A stretch of DNA of 47,203 nt from UBA7488 sp964414185. GTDB taxonomy: Bacteria > Pseudomonadota > Alphaproteobacteria > CAAHEQ01 > UBA3637. The notes under the pieces are model-generated. The model made no database searches and was not told the DNA's origin. It was given only the letters and a program-made list of their open reading frames with translations. Positions 39,571 through 47,203 of this stretch are shown here, piece by piece. The stretch lies in the NCBI GenBank assembly GCA_964414185.1, contig CAYPVK010000011.1:1-47203 (forward strand), in the 5' to 3' direction. The position numbers and the translations under genes were made by a program. Within the stretch, counting starts at the first letter, position 1; the number at the start of each line of letters is the position of its first letter.

Positions 39571-40935
39571 ATGCCGGCCACCAGTATGGAACAGCTTGTC
39601 AGCCTTTGCAAACGACGCGGATTTATTTTTCAAAATGCCGATATTTACGGCGGATTGCAAGGCGTTTATGATTTCGGGCCTTTGGGGGTCGAACTTAAAA
39701 ACAATTTAAAGGCTGCCTGGTGGAAAGCGATGGTTTATGAACGCGACGATGTCGAAGGGTTAGACGCTTCCATCTTAACGCATCGCAGCGTGTTGCATTA
39801 CAGCGGGCATGAAGAAACCTTTACCGACCCGTTGACGGATTGTAAAAAATGCAAAAACCGTTTTCGCGCCGACCATATCAAGGACGGCAAATGTCCCGAA
39901 TGCGGCAGCACGGATTTAACCGAACCGCGTATGTTCAATTTGATGTTCAAAACAAATGTCGGCCCCGTCGAAAACGGCGAAAATTTTGCTTATTTACGGC
40001 CCGAAACGGCTCAAGCCATTTTTACGCAATTTAAAAATGTTGTGGATTCCACGTCGCGCAAAGTGCCGTTCGGTATTGCACAAATCGGCAAATCTTTCCG
40101 CAATGAAATTACGCCGCGCAACTTTATTTTCCGCGTCCGCGAATTCGAACAAATGGAATTGGAATATTTTGTTAAGCCGGGAACCGATATGCAATGGTTG
40201 GAAGAATGGAAAAACAACCGTGTCAATTGGTGGATTGAACAAGGTTTGGACCCCGAAAAATTGCATGTCCACAAAATTGAAGAATCCGAATTGGCGCACT
40301 ATTCCAAAGCAACGTATGATTTGGAATATCAATTCCCCCACGGATTGGAAGAATTGGAAGGCGTTGCCGATCGTACGGATTATGATTTGGGCAACCATAC
40401 ACAACGCCAAAGTGAATTGAATTTAAGTGCTCATGTGCATGAAAACAAAGAAAGCGGCGGCAAATTGGCGATTTTTGACGACCAAGAAAAAAAGTGGTTT
40501 GTTCCGTTTGTCGTTGAACCGTCCGCAGGGGTTGAACGCGGCGTGTTGGCTGTGATGACTGAAGCTTATACCGAAGAAAAATTGCCAAACGGCGAAACGC
40601 GCACGGTTTTAAAGCTTAAAAAACATTTGGCACCCGTGAAAGTTGCGATTATCCCGCTTAAACGCAACAATGCCGATATTATGAAAATGGCGCATGACAT
40701 TAAAGCGGCTTTGTTAAAAACGGGTATCGGCCGCGTAATGTTGGAAGATTCGGGCAACATCGGCAAAGCTTATCGCCGCCATGATGAAATCGGCACGCCG
40801 TTATGCGTCACGGTTGATTTCGAATCAATTGAAAAACAACCCGCAACCGTTACGTTGCGCAATCGCGATACAATGGAACAAATCCGCATCGGCGTTGATG
40901 AACTCAGCGATTATTTAAGAAATTTCTTTTTATAA
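39571..40935 (+). CDS. glyQS: Glycyl-tRNA synthetase, single-chain alpha2 type
   Basis: 454 residues. Class II motifs: GGLQGVYDFGPLGVELKNN near the N-terminus, motif 2 IGKSFRNEITPRNFIFRVREFEQME and motif 3 EPSAGVERGVLAVM. An insertion carries a zinc knuckle (CKKCKNRFRADH ... CPECGS). The C-terminal anticodon-binding domain is VKVAIIPLKRNN...MKMAHDIK. It charges tRNA-Gly in the cytosol. Most proteobacteria carry the alpha2-beta2 enzyme (glyQ and glyS), so this eukaryote/Gram-positive-like form is notable in this lineage. GGAGA lies before the ATG, behind its own promoter. Confidence 0.95.
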   Translation: MPATSMEQLVSLCKRRGFIFQNADIYGGLQGVYDFGPLGVELKNNLKAAWWKAMVYERDDVEGLDASILTHRSVLHYSGHEETFTDPLTDCKKCKNRFRADHIKDGKCPECGSTDLTEPRMFNLMFKTNVGPVENGENFAYLRPETAQAIFTQFKNVVDSTSRKVPFGIAQIGKSFRNEITPRNFIFRVREFEQMELEYFVKPGTDMQWLEEWKNNRVNWWIEQGLDPEKLHVHKIEESELAHYSKATYDLEYQFPHGLEELEGVADRTDYDLGNHTQRQSELNLSAHVHENKESGGKLAIFDDQEKKWFVPFVVEPSAGVERGVLAVMTEAYTEEKLPNGETRTVLKLKKHLAPVKVAIIPLKRNNADIMKMAHDIKAALLKTGIGRVMLEDSGNIGKAYRRHDEIGTPLCVTVDFESIEKQPATVTLRNRDTMEQIRIGVDELSDYLRNFFL

Positions 40936-40987
40936 AACGCCGCCATTCGGATATGGACAGAATCTTACATAAAGCAAAGAAAAATGC

Positions 40988-41016
40988 TTGATTTTTTAAT
41001 CTGTTTATGGTAAACT
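40988..41016 (+). promoter_or_regulatory. Promoter of rpsU
   Basis: TTGATT (40988-40993), 17-base spacer, TAAACT (41011-41016), giving a ~73-base leader. Confidence 0.65.
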
Positions 41017-41035
41017 TATTCAACTTTAACGAATT

Positions 41036-41063
41036 GCCATACGTATGGATACATACATATGGC
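41036..41063 (+). promoter_or_regulatory. Hairpin in the rpsU leader
   Basis: 12-bp stem with one C-A mismatch (GCCATACGTATG with CATACATATGGC), loop GATA. It starts ~13 bases after the predicted transcript start. The left arm is itself the palindrome CCATACGTATGG. Confidence 0.5.
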
Positions 41064-41095
41064 GTAAAACAGATAGTTTGAAAGGGGTGATTACC

Positions 41096-41302
41096 ATAGT
41101 TACTATCGTTGTTCATGATAACAATATCGAACAAGCTTTGCGCGTTTTGAAAAAGAAAATGCAACGCGAAGGCAGCTTTCGCGAAATGAAATTGCGCAGA
41201 TATTACGAAAAGCCGTCTGAAAAAAAAGCCAGAAAGGCAACGGAATGCATTCGCAGAGCTCGCAAAATGGCACGCAAACGCTATCACGCCGAAGGTTATT
41301 AA
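41096..41302 (+). CDS. rpsU: 30S ribosomal protein bS21
   Basis: 68 residues after the start. The conserved sequence (V)TIVVHDNNIEQALRVLKKKMQREG and basic KKARKATECIRRARKMARKR identify bS21, which lies near the anti-SD on the 30S platform. Family members start MV-T/Q-V; here the expected ATG is ATA (41096), eight bases after an AAAGGGG ribosome site. Alternatives in frame are GTG 41087, which overlaps that ribosome site, and ATG 41045, which has no ribosome site and lies inside the leader hairpin. I place the start at ATA, with low certainty on that point. Confidence 0.9.
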   Translation: MVTIVVHDNNIEQALRVLKKKMQREGSFREMKLRRYYEKPSEKKARKATECIRRARKMARKRYHAEGY

Positions 41303-41335
41303 TTGTTTATTTAAACAAATTTGTTATCTCGCAAA

Positions 41336-41365
41336 AAACCGCCCGTATTTACGGCGGTTTTTTTT
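41336..41365 (+). terminator. Terminator of rpsU
   Basis: AAACCGCC/GGCGGTTT stem, nine-base loop, T-run. Confidence 0.9.
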
Positions 41366-41426
41366 ATCAAGCCGACAAATAAAATGCATTTTTGTATTTT
41401 GCCGCTTTTATTCGCAAAGGCATTCG

Positions 41427-42029
41427 TTACCGACCACCCGATTTAAAAAATACGGGGGAAATTTTTCCGTTATATGCGACTTGTGCCGTTTGTTTCGTTT
41501 GAGTGTCATACATTTCTTTTGTTTTGACATAAGCAACTTTTTTAAGTTCGTAGCCGCTTTTGTTCAACAACTTTTTGGAACGTTCGGCATTTTTCAAAAC
41601 CAATCCGATCAACGAATTGGATGAGTGTTTAAAATGTTCGTGTTCAACTTGCTTTAACGCTTCCGCCATAAACCCTTTGCCTTGGCAATCTTCCGTCAAC
41701 CAATATGTGAGTTCCGTTTTTGTGGAATATTCAAAACTTTTTGTCCCGATAAAACCGCACAATTTTCCGTTATGAAAAATATAATAAGGCATATCGGACA
41801 AATCTTGATATTTTTTATATTGTTTTTCAAGGTATTCAGATGTTTTTTCCACCGTATCCGTTTTGGGCGGCAGCAATGGCAAATTTAAACTCAGATGATT
41901 TTTATTTGCTTGAATCGCGTCAAACAAAAGGCGGACATTTTCACCCGTCGGTTCCAAAACCTTTAAAACCAAACGGTTCGTTTTCAACATATTCGGAGCC
42001 ATTTTAACCGCTTTGCTTATATTTTGCAT
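41427..42029 (-). CDS. GNAT N-acetyltransferase, RimJ/RimL-like
   Basis: 200 residues. LKTNRLVLKVLEPTGENVRLLFDAI is the typical RimJ/RimL-type entry. The acetyl-CoA loop is TYWLTEDCQGKGFMAEALKQ (Q-x-x-G-K/G-x-G/A form), followed by LVLKNAERSKKLLNKSGYEL. It transfers an acetyl group to an amine; the target is unknown. A start at the ATG of residue 10 or 15 is possible. It lies 19 bases behind the tandem GNAT gene, probably in one transcript. Confidence 0.85.
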   Translation of the reverse strand: MQNISKAVKMAPNMLKTNRLVLKVLEPTGENVRLLFDAIQANKNHLSLNLPLLPPKTDTVEKTSEYLEKQYKKYQDLSDMPYYIFHNGKLCGFIGTKSFEYSTKTELTYWLTEDCQGKGFMAEALKQVEHEHFKHSSNSLIGLVLKNAERSKKLLNKSGYELKKVAYVKTKEMYDTQTKQTAQVAYNGKISPVFFKSGGR

Positions 42030-42048
42030 GCCCGTATTCCAAACAATT

Positions 42049-43314
42049 TTAAAAACGCGTATTCAAATGCATATTACGCAAACGTATATACTTTTGATTC
42101 AATATTTGTTCCGACGGTTTAGCCGCTTGTTTCGGAGCGGGCAACATGCTTTTATAACAAATAACCGCTGATTTTTCAAAATCGGCACGTGTCAAATAAT
42201 ACCCGACACAATCGTTATATTTAAAATCCGCCTTTTGCGCCACTTTCAAAGAAGCCGAGTTATTCGGATAAATATCCAAGCTCAACAAATCGCCGCCATG
42301 CGAAAAAAACGATGCCGCAAGCAACATTAAACTTTCGTCGATATACCCTTTTCCCCTTTTATCGGGATGAATCCAATAACAAACGGCGGCTTTGCGCTTC
42401 GGTTCGGATGCCGAAAAATCATCCAACCGTTTGTCTGCGTCATTAAGTTCTTCTTCCCGCAAAGCAATAGCACCGACAATTTCGCCCTCTACATGAACGA
42501 AATATTCGCAAAATTTACCCTCTTTTTTCATCTTATCGGCCGATTTCAACGCGTATAAAGCCGAATTCATACAATTCACGTTCAAACATGACGGTCTATA
42601 CCCCCCTTCTTCGGCGGGTACGGATTGTGCAAAATTCAATAAGGCTTCGGCATTTTTTTGAGTCGGTTCAAGTGTTTTTAATGTTAATAACCCTCTTCCG
42701 ATATTATCATCATATTCGGGGACATTTTTATTGTCCGTTCGATCATCAACATTCCGTTCGTTTTCCAAACGCCACATATCATATGTTTTTTCCCATACGA
42801 CAGAAGAAGGATTTTCCTCAACCGCTTTATATCCGTTCTTATCCAAAATATGGCGAATAACCGGAAAATACGGATTTTTGAAATAACATTGGCTTTTGAT
42901 TGATTTTAATCCCAACGGGAAAAAGGTTTGTTCGACAATTTTTAACGCACGGGGCAAAATATGGTTTCCTCGCGCCGACGGTGCCACCCAAGCAAACGTT
43001 TCGCCGACACCGTTTTTTATTTGCAAATTAAAATATCCGACAATTTCCCTTTCGCCGTCATCTTCGGCACGCGTCATCACATATTCGGCGGATTTTTTCG
43101 CCCGATGGCGATACGCGGTAACATTGGAATAAAAATCAAGTGTTTTATCCGTTTCATAAGCATCAACCAAACCGTGCATAAACGTTTCTTTCATACGAGC
43201 TTGCCATGTTTGAATAAATTTATCCAAAGCTTGCGTATCATGCACGCCCAAAGCTTCCAATTTTAAAGCGTCCGCATTTGTATCAACTTCAATATCAATC
43301 GGAAATTTTTTCAT
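42049..43314 (-). CDS. Tandem-domain GNAT acetyltransferase
   Basis: 421 residues with two GNAT-like halves. Half 1 (about 20-175): REIVGYFNLQIKNGVGETFAWVAPSARGNHILPRAL. Half 2 (about 205-390): LTLKTLEPTQKNAEALL, EIVGAIALREE, YWIHPDKRGKGYIDESLMLL and YPNNSASLKVAQKADF. In half 1 the CoA loop (APSARGNHI) is degenerate, so only half 2 may be catalytic. GGGGA precedes the ATG. It is the first gene of the two-gene acetyltransferase operon, divergent from uvrA. Confidence 0.78.
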   Translation of the reverse strand: MKKFPIDIEVDTNADALKLEALGVHDTQALDKFIQTWQARMKETFMHGLVDAYETDKTLDFYSNVTAYRHRAKKSAEYVMTRAEDDGEREIVGYFNLQIKNGVGETFAWVAPSARGNHILPRALKIVEQTFFPLGLKSIKSQCYFKNPYFPVIRHILDKNGYKAVEENPSSVVWEKTYDMWRLENERNVDDRTDNKNVPEYDDNIGRGLLTLKTLEPTQKNAEALLNFAQSVPAEEGGYRPSCLNVNCMNSALYALKSADKMKKEGKFCEYFVHVEGEIVGAIALREEELNDADKRLDDFSASEPKRKAAVCYWIHPDKRGKGYIDESLMLLAASFFSHGGDLLSLDIYPNNSASLKVAQKADFKYNDCVGYYLTRADFEKSAVICYKSMLPAPKQAAKPSEQILNQKYIRLRNMHLNTRF

Positions 43315-43368
43315 GTTTTCCCCATATTACGTTTGCCGGCAATCGCACGCCGTACCTGACAAGTTTTT

Positions 43369-43397
43369 AGTTTAACAACAATAAAAAATTTTGTCAA
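43369..43397 (-). promoter_or_regulatory. Promoter of the GNAT operon
   Basis: Minus strand: TTGACA (43397-43392), 17-base spacer, TAAACT (43374-43369). Confidence 0.8.
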
Positions 43398-43431
43398 CAT
43401 TTATTTTAAAGAATAAACCCCATACTAAAAT

Positions 43432-43446
43432 GTTCTTGCTTTGTTC
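43432..43446 (+). promoter_or_regulatory. LexA (SOS) box of uvrA
   Basis: GTTC (43432-43435), seven bases, GTTC (43443-43446). This direct repeat is the alphaproteobacterial LexA site. It overlaps the -35 element of the uvrA promoter. Confidence 0.85.
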
Positions 43447-43464
43447 TTTCAAATATGATACGAT
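43436..43464 (+). promoter_or_regulatory. Promoter of uvrA
   Basis: TTGCTT (43436-43441), 17-base spacer, TACGAT (43459-43464). It includes the ATG at 43455, which therefore cannot be the uvrA start. Confidence 0.6.
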
Positions 43465-43508
43465 TGTGCGATTATAAAGTTTTGATACATTTTGAAAGCA
43501 CAAAAAAT

Positions 43509-46430
43509 ATGCAAGAAAAAGATTCAAAAAACACATTGATCGAAAATTCAAACAATCAGATGATTTCGAAAGAAAAATCCGATTTTCATACTGCGGGAAA
43601 TAATTATATTAAAGTACGCGGGGCACGGGAACACAACCTTAAAGATATTGACGTGGACATTCCCCGCGACAAATTGGTTGTGATAACGGGATTATCGGGG
43701 TCGGGCAAATCTTCATTGGCATTTGATACGATTTATGCCGAAGGGCAACGCCGCTATGTCGAAAGTTTGTCCGCTTATGCGCGCCAATTTTTGGATTTGA
43801 TGAAAAAACCCGAAATGGATTCGATTGAAGGGTTGTCTCCCGCCATTTCGATTGAACAAAAAACGACAAGCAAAAACCCGCGTTCAACGGTCGGCACCAT
43901 TACCGAAATTTACGATTATATGCGCTTGTTGTGGGCGCGTGTCGGTACGCCGTATTCTCCCGCCACGGGATTGCCGATTGAAGCGCAAACCATTTCTCAA
44001 ATGGTTGATTTAATTATGGAAAATGATGAAGGGACCAAGCTGATGATTTTGGCTCCCGTCATTCGCGCACGCAAAGGCGAATACCGCAAAGAATTGCTTG
44101 AATGGCAAAAAAAAGGGTTTCAGCGCATAAAAATCGACGGCGAAATGTATGAAATCGATTCAACACCTGCGCTGGATAAAAACAAAAAGCATGATTTATC
44201 GATTGTTGTTGACCGCGTAGTAATACGCCCCGATTTGGAAAGCCGTTTGGCGGCGTCTGTCGAAAAAGCTTTGGATTTATCGGACGGGTTGATTCATGTC
44301 GAATGTGTCGGGGCCCCCGAAACAAGCGAAAACGACACAACGAAAAACAGCATAAAAAAGGGTGAAATCCGCACGTATTCCGGCAAATTTGCCTGCCCCG
44401 TTTCGGGCTTTACGATTACCGATTTGGAACCGCGGTTGTTTTCGTTTAACAATCCCCAAGGGGCCTGCCCCGATTGTTTCGGTTTGGGTTTCCGCCAATA
44501 TGTCGATCCGGCCTTGGTCATTCCCGATGTCAACAAATCTATTCGAAACGGGGCTATTGCGCCTTGGTCGGGGCGCGGCGGCGACATGTACATGTGGTAC
44601 GATTCGGCATTAAAATCGTTGATAAAATCCGTTAAATTGGATTTGGACAAACCTTGGAAAGATTTGCCCGAAGAAACAAAGCAAGCCGTACTTTACGGCA
44701 AAAAAGGCATGTTTAATTCTTTTGAAGGCGTGATTCCGAATATGGAACGCCGCTATATGGAAACATCGTCGGATTGGATGCGCGAAGAAATTTCAAAATA
44801 TCAGGCAACCTCCCCTTGCGAAACATGTCACGGCGCACGCTTGCGCCCCGAAGCTTTGGCCGTTAAAGTCGGGGGCAAAAATATTGCCGAAGCCACACAT
44901 GTATCAATCGGCGAAGCGTTAACGTGGTTTAAAGGGTTAAACGAAACCTTAAGCCCCCAAAAACAAGAAATTGCCACCCGCATTTTAAAGGAAATCAACG
45001 AACGTTTGACATTCTTAAACAATGTCGGGCTCGGGTACTTGGCACTCGACCGTATGAGCGGTACTTTGTCCGGCGGCGAATCTCAACGCATCCGTTTGGC
45101 CGGCCAAATCGGGTCGGGCTTAACGGGCGTTTTATATGTTTTGGACGAACCGTCCATCGGATTGCATCAACGCGACAACGACCAATTATTGGCAACTTTG
45201 ACACGCTTGCGCGATATCGGCAATACCGTAATTGTCGTTGAACATGACGAAGACGCTATCCGTACGGCCGATTATGTGATTGATATGGGTCCCGAAGCCG
45301 GACGTCATGGCGGGTATGTCGTTGCCGAAGGCACGCCGCAACAAATCATTGACAATCCGTTATCGACAACGGGGCAATTTTTATCGGGCATGCGTTCTAT
45401 CGTCGTGCCACAAAAACGCCGTACGGGCAATGGCAAATTTATTACGATTGAAGGTGCAAGAGCCAATAATTTGAAAAACGTGACGGTAGATATACCGCTG
45501 GGAACATTCACGGCCGTTACGGGCGTATCCGGCGGCGGCAAATCGTCATTGGTCATTGAAACATTGTACAAAGGGTTAAACCAACTGATTAACAAATCGC
45601 GCGAACCCGCCGGTCCTTATGATAAAATTAAAGGCATGGGATACATCGATAAAATCATCGACATTGACCAAAGCCCCATCGGGCGCACACCTCGATCAAA
45701 TCCGGCAACTTACACCGGTATGTTTACGCCGATTCGCGAATGGTTCGCGGGTTTGCCCGAAGCCAAAGAGCGCGGCTATAAACCCGGACGGTTTTCGTTT
45801 AATGTGAAAGGCGGCCGTTGCGAAGCATGTTCGGGCGACGGCGTATTGAAAATCGAAATGCACTTTTTGCCCGACGTATATGTTCAATGCGACACCTGTC
45901 ACGGCAAACGGTATAACCGTGAAACATTGGATGTGAAATTTAAGGATAAATCCATTGCCGATGTATTGGACATGTCGGTTGACGAAGCGGCTGAATTTTT
46001 CGAAAATATCCCGTCTATCCGTGATAAATGCCAATTGCTGCAAAAGGTCGGATTGGGCTATATTTCATTGGGGCAATCGGCGGTAACATTATCGGGGGGC
46101 GAAGCGCAACGCATCAAATTGTCCAAAGAATTATCGCGCTGTTCGACGGGCAAAACATTGTATATTTTGGACGAACCGACGACAGGTTTGCACTTTGCCG
46201 ATATTCAAAAGTTATTGGAAGTGTTGCATGCTTTGGTTGACCAAGGCAACACCGTCGTTGTCATTGAACACAATTTGGACGTGATTAAAACGGCGGATTA
46301 TATCATTGATATGGGTCCCGAAGGCGGCGACGGCGGGGGTACGGTTGTCGCACACGGCACACCCGAGCAGGTAGCCGAAAATCCGGCAAGTTATACCGGC
46401 CATTATTTGCGCAGGCTGTTAAAAAAATAA
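43509..46430 (+). CDS. uvrA: Excinuclease ABC subunit A
   Basis: 973 residues from ATG 43509; the frame opens at 43455, but that ATG lies in the promoter, and ATG 43560 is also possible. Two ABC ATPase halves are present. The N-terminal half has Walker A GLSGSGKSSLAF and signature LSGGESQRIRLAGQI; the C-terminal half has GVSGGGKSSLV and LSGGEAQRIKLSKEL, each with ILDEP Walker B. Zinc modules appear as CPDCFGLG, CETCHG and CEACSGDG...CDTCHGKRYNRETL. UvrA dimers with UvrB scan DNA for bulky lesions in nucleotide-excision repair. The upstream GTTC-N7-GTTC box indicates SOS induction. Length is normal. Confidence 0.98.
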   Translation: MQEKDSKNTLIENSNNQMISKEKSDFHTAGNNYIKVRGAREHNLKDIDVDIPRDKLVVITGLSGSGKSSLAFDTIYAEGQRRYVESLSAYARQFLDLMKKPEMDSIEGLSPAISIEQKTTSKNPRSTVGTITEIYDYMRLLWARVGTPYSPATGLPIEAQTISQMVDLIMENDEGTKLMILAPVIRARKGEYRKELLEWQKKGFQRIKIDGEMYEIDSTPALDKNKKHDLSIVVDRVVIRPDLESRLAASVEKALDLSDGLIHVECVGAPETSENDTTKNSIKKGEIRTYSGKFACPVSGFTITDLEPRLFSFNNPQGACPDCFGLGFRQYVDPALVIPDVNKSIRNGAIAPWSGRGGDMYMWYDSALKSLIKSVKLDLDKPWKDLPEETKQAVLYGKKGMFNSFEGVIPNMERRYMETSSDWMREEISKYQATSPCETCHGARLRPEALAVKVGGKNIAEATHVSIGEALTWFKGLNETLSPQKQEIATRILKEINERLTFLNNVGLGYLALDRMSGTLSGGESQRIRLAGQIGSGLTGVLYVLDEPSIGLHQRDNDQLLATLTRLRDIGNTVIVVEHDEDAIRTADYVIDMGPEAGRHGGYVVAEGTPQQIIDNPLSTTGQFLSGMRSIVVPQKRRTGNGKFITIEGARANNLKNVTVDIPLGTFTAVTGVSGGGKSSLVIETLYKGLNQLINKSREPAGPYDKIKGMGYIDKIIDIDQSPIGRTPRSNPATYTGMFTPIREWFAGLPEAKERGYKPGRFSFNVKGGRCEACSGDGVLKIEMHFLPDVYVQCDTCHGKRYNRETLDVKFKDKSIADVLDMSVDEAAEFFENIPSIRDKCQLLQKVGLGYISLGQSAVTLSGGEAQRIKLSKELSRCSTGKTLYILDEPTTGLHFADIQKLLEVLHALVDQGNTVVVIEHNLDVIKTADYIIDMGPEGGDGGGTVVAHGTPEQVAENPASYTGHYLRRLLKK

Positions 46431-46459
46431 TTTGCCATGGCATTCGAAAAAGGACGGAC

Positions 46460-46490
46460 AAAGCGCTTTGATTTGACATCAGAGCGCTTT
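46460..46490 (+). terminator. Hairpin after uvrA
   Basis: AAAGCGCT/AGCGCTTT stem extended by TGAT/ATCA, with one internal T-G pair. The T-run is short. Confidence 0.5.
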
Positions 46491-46564
46491 AATCGGTCGT
46501 AACCATTAAACGCATCCCGATTTTTCAAAGGAAAAATAATATAAACACCCGTTTTGCATAAATT

Positions 46565-46594
46565 ATTTGCAATGCGCACGCCTTCATTGCAAAT
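46565..46594 (-). terminator. Hairpin after the 46615 gene
   Basis: Perfect 10-bp ATTTGCAATG/CATTGCAAAT stem, ten-base loop, 20 bases past the minus-strand stop. The T-run is weak. Confidence 0.5.
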
Positions 46595-46614
46595 TGCAAA
46601 GACCTTTTACCACG

Positions 46615-47203
46615 TTATTTGGTATCGACGGAACGTTCCAACCATATGCGCGGACCTTTACCCCCGGGTACGGTAGCTTTCCATTCCAACCATCCGGTAT
46701 TTGACCCTACGTGGACGGCGCCGAAATCGCCTTTCTTTAAATTTCCCATTTTTGCCAAACCATTCGGGTTACCGACGGTATTGGCAATATAACCGCCCGT
46801 AAAATCAAACAGATCGCCCATTTTCCAAGGATCGGATTTATCACTTTCGGAACACGATTTATTATCGCTCCAATGGCAATAAGACAAAGTTCTGTTAATA
46901 TCAAAATACAGTTTGTCATCGGCATATCCTTCCACCCAAACTTCATAATCCGTTTCATAGGGGCCGAAACCATAGTTGACCATCCATCTTCTGCCGACGT
47001 TACGGCCGTAATTACGCCTGTAAGAAACGGTTGACAATTTTATGACGCATTTTTTTCTGTCCCGATCGTACTCTTCGCCGTCATAACGGCATGCTACACA
47101 ATCTTCTCCGTTAAAATATAAGTTATCCGCACAAGGTTCGCAAACTCCCGTATCCGTGTTGCAGAATGGTTTTTCGGCATTTGTGCAATTCGCGTTTGTC
47201 AAA
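46615..47203 (-). CDS. Cys-rich secreted or surface protein, C-terminal part (5' end outside window)
   Basis: 195+ residues, open to the right edge. The first ~55 visible residues are a cysteine-rich repeat-like module (CTNAEKPFC, CEPCADNLYFNGEDCVACR and a further Cys), patterned like EGF/furin-type extracellular modules. The remainder (MVNYGFGPYETDYEVWVEGY, LSYCHWSDNKSC, WLEWKATVPGGKGPRIWLE) is aromatic and beta-rich, probably a binding domain. Such proteins are expected outside the inner membrane, but the signal peptide is not in the window. No known family is assigned. Confidence 0.6.
   Translation of the reverse strand, partial: LTNANCTNAEKPFCNTDTGVCEPCADNLYFNGEDCVACRYDGEEYDRDRKKCVIKLSTVSYRRNYGRNVGRRWMVNYGFGPYETDYEVWVEGYADDKLYFDINRTLSYCHWSDNKSCSESDKSDPWKMGDLFDFTGGYIANTVGNPNGLAKMGNLKKGDFGAVHVGSNTGWLEWKATVPGGKGPRIWLERSVDTK

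Noticed and set aside
43455..43508. Longest uvrA start
   Set aside because: The ATG at 43455 lies inside the promoter and next to the LexA box, so it cannot be in the mRNA.

Overview
The window reads as chromosome of an AT-rich, probably host-associated and oxygen-limited alphaproteobacterium (Rhodospirillales-like gut lineage, by inference). The support is the dksA-maf-rng-yacG block, a GTTC-N7-GTTC LexA box on uvrA, a DksA with only one of the usual zinc cysteines, the rarA/rluC neighbourhood, and a perR-rubrerythrin operon. Promoters fit TTGACA-N17-TATAAT well and most genes have clear Shine-Dalgarno (SD) sequences. Many starts could therefore be moved to the SD-supported codon.

Layout. 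1-4600: the end of an autotransporter, a gene-poor stretch, an outer-membrane protein, an alpha/beta hydrolase and a DUF805 protein. 4640-6260: a self-contained phage tail-fibre cassette (promoter, short hairpin RNA, terminators, fibre gene, assembly gene). 6420-9520 (minus): rplI, rpsR, rpsF and a Sel1-type secreted protein. 9590-11870: dksA, maf, RNase G, yacG. 12030-13440: tRNA-Phe, a small unknown gene, acylphosphatase. 13520-19560 (minus): AsmA, RluC, RarA, MscL, dCMP deaminase. 19700-21370: a gene remnant, tRNA-Gly and perR-rbr with an operator. 21490-27960 (minus): a metallopeptidase-like lipoprotein and a four-gene HlyD/ABC-2 export operon (YbhG-F-S-R type).

28825-36521 is a strongly AT-rich surface-glycan cluster: GT2, DUF4422, UDP-galactopyranose mutase, GT2, a GT2/KpsC fusion and a GT8 enzyme. 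The GT8 frame is preceded by a 13-C tract and a fragment of an EcoRI-type adenine methylase. A second tail-fibre cassette with the same architecture follows on the minus strand (36539-38043). Next come tRNA-Thr, a frameshifted gene with ADP-ribosyltransferase-like features, an alpha2-type glycyl-tRNA synthetase, rpsU (possibly with an AUA start), two GNAT genes, uvrA under a LexA box, and a Cys-rich secreted protein cut by the window edge.

The most interesting observations are: (1) two dispersed orphan tail-fibre cassettes, each with its own promoter, leader RNA, terminator, shared anchor domain and unrelated tip, but no other phage genes; (2) the poly-C/methylase-fragment/GT8 chimera, which reads through only if the tract changes length; (3) a ~32-residue module shared by two neighbouring glycosyltransferases; (4) the ADP-ribosyltransferase-like gene broken by two compensating homopolymer shifts. 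All functions are inferred by reading the sequence; no searches were run.
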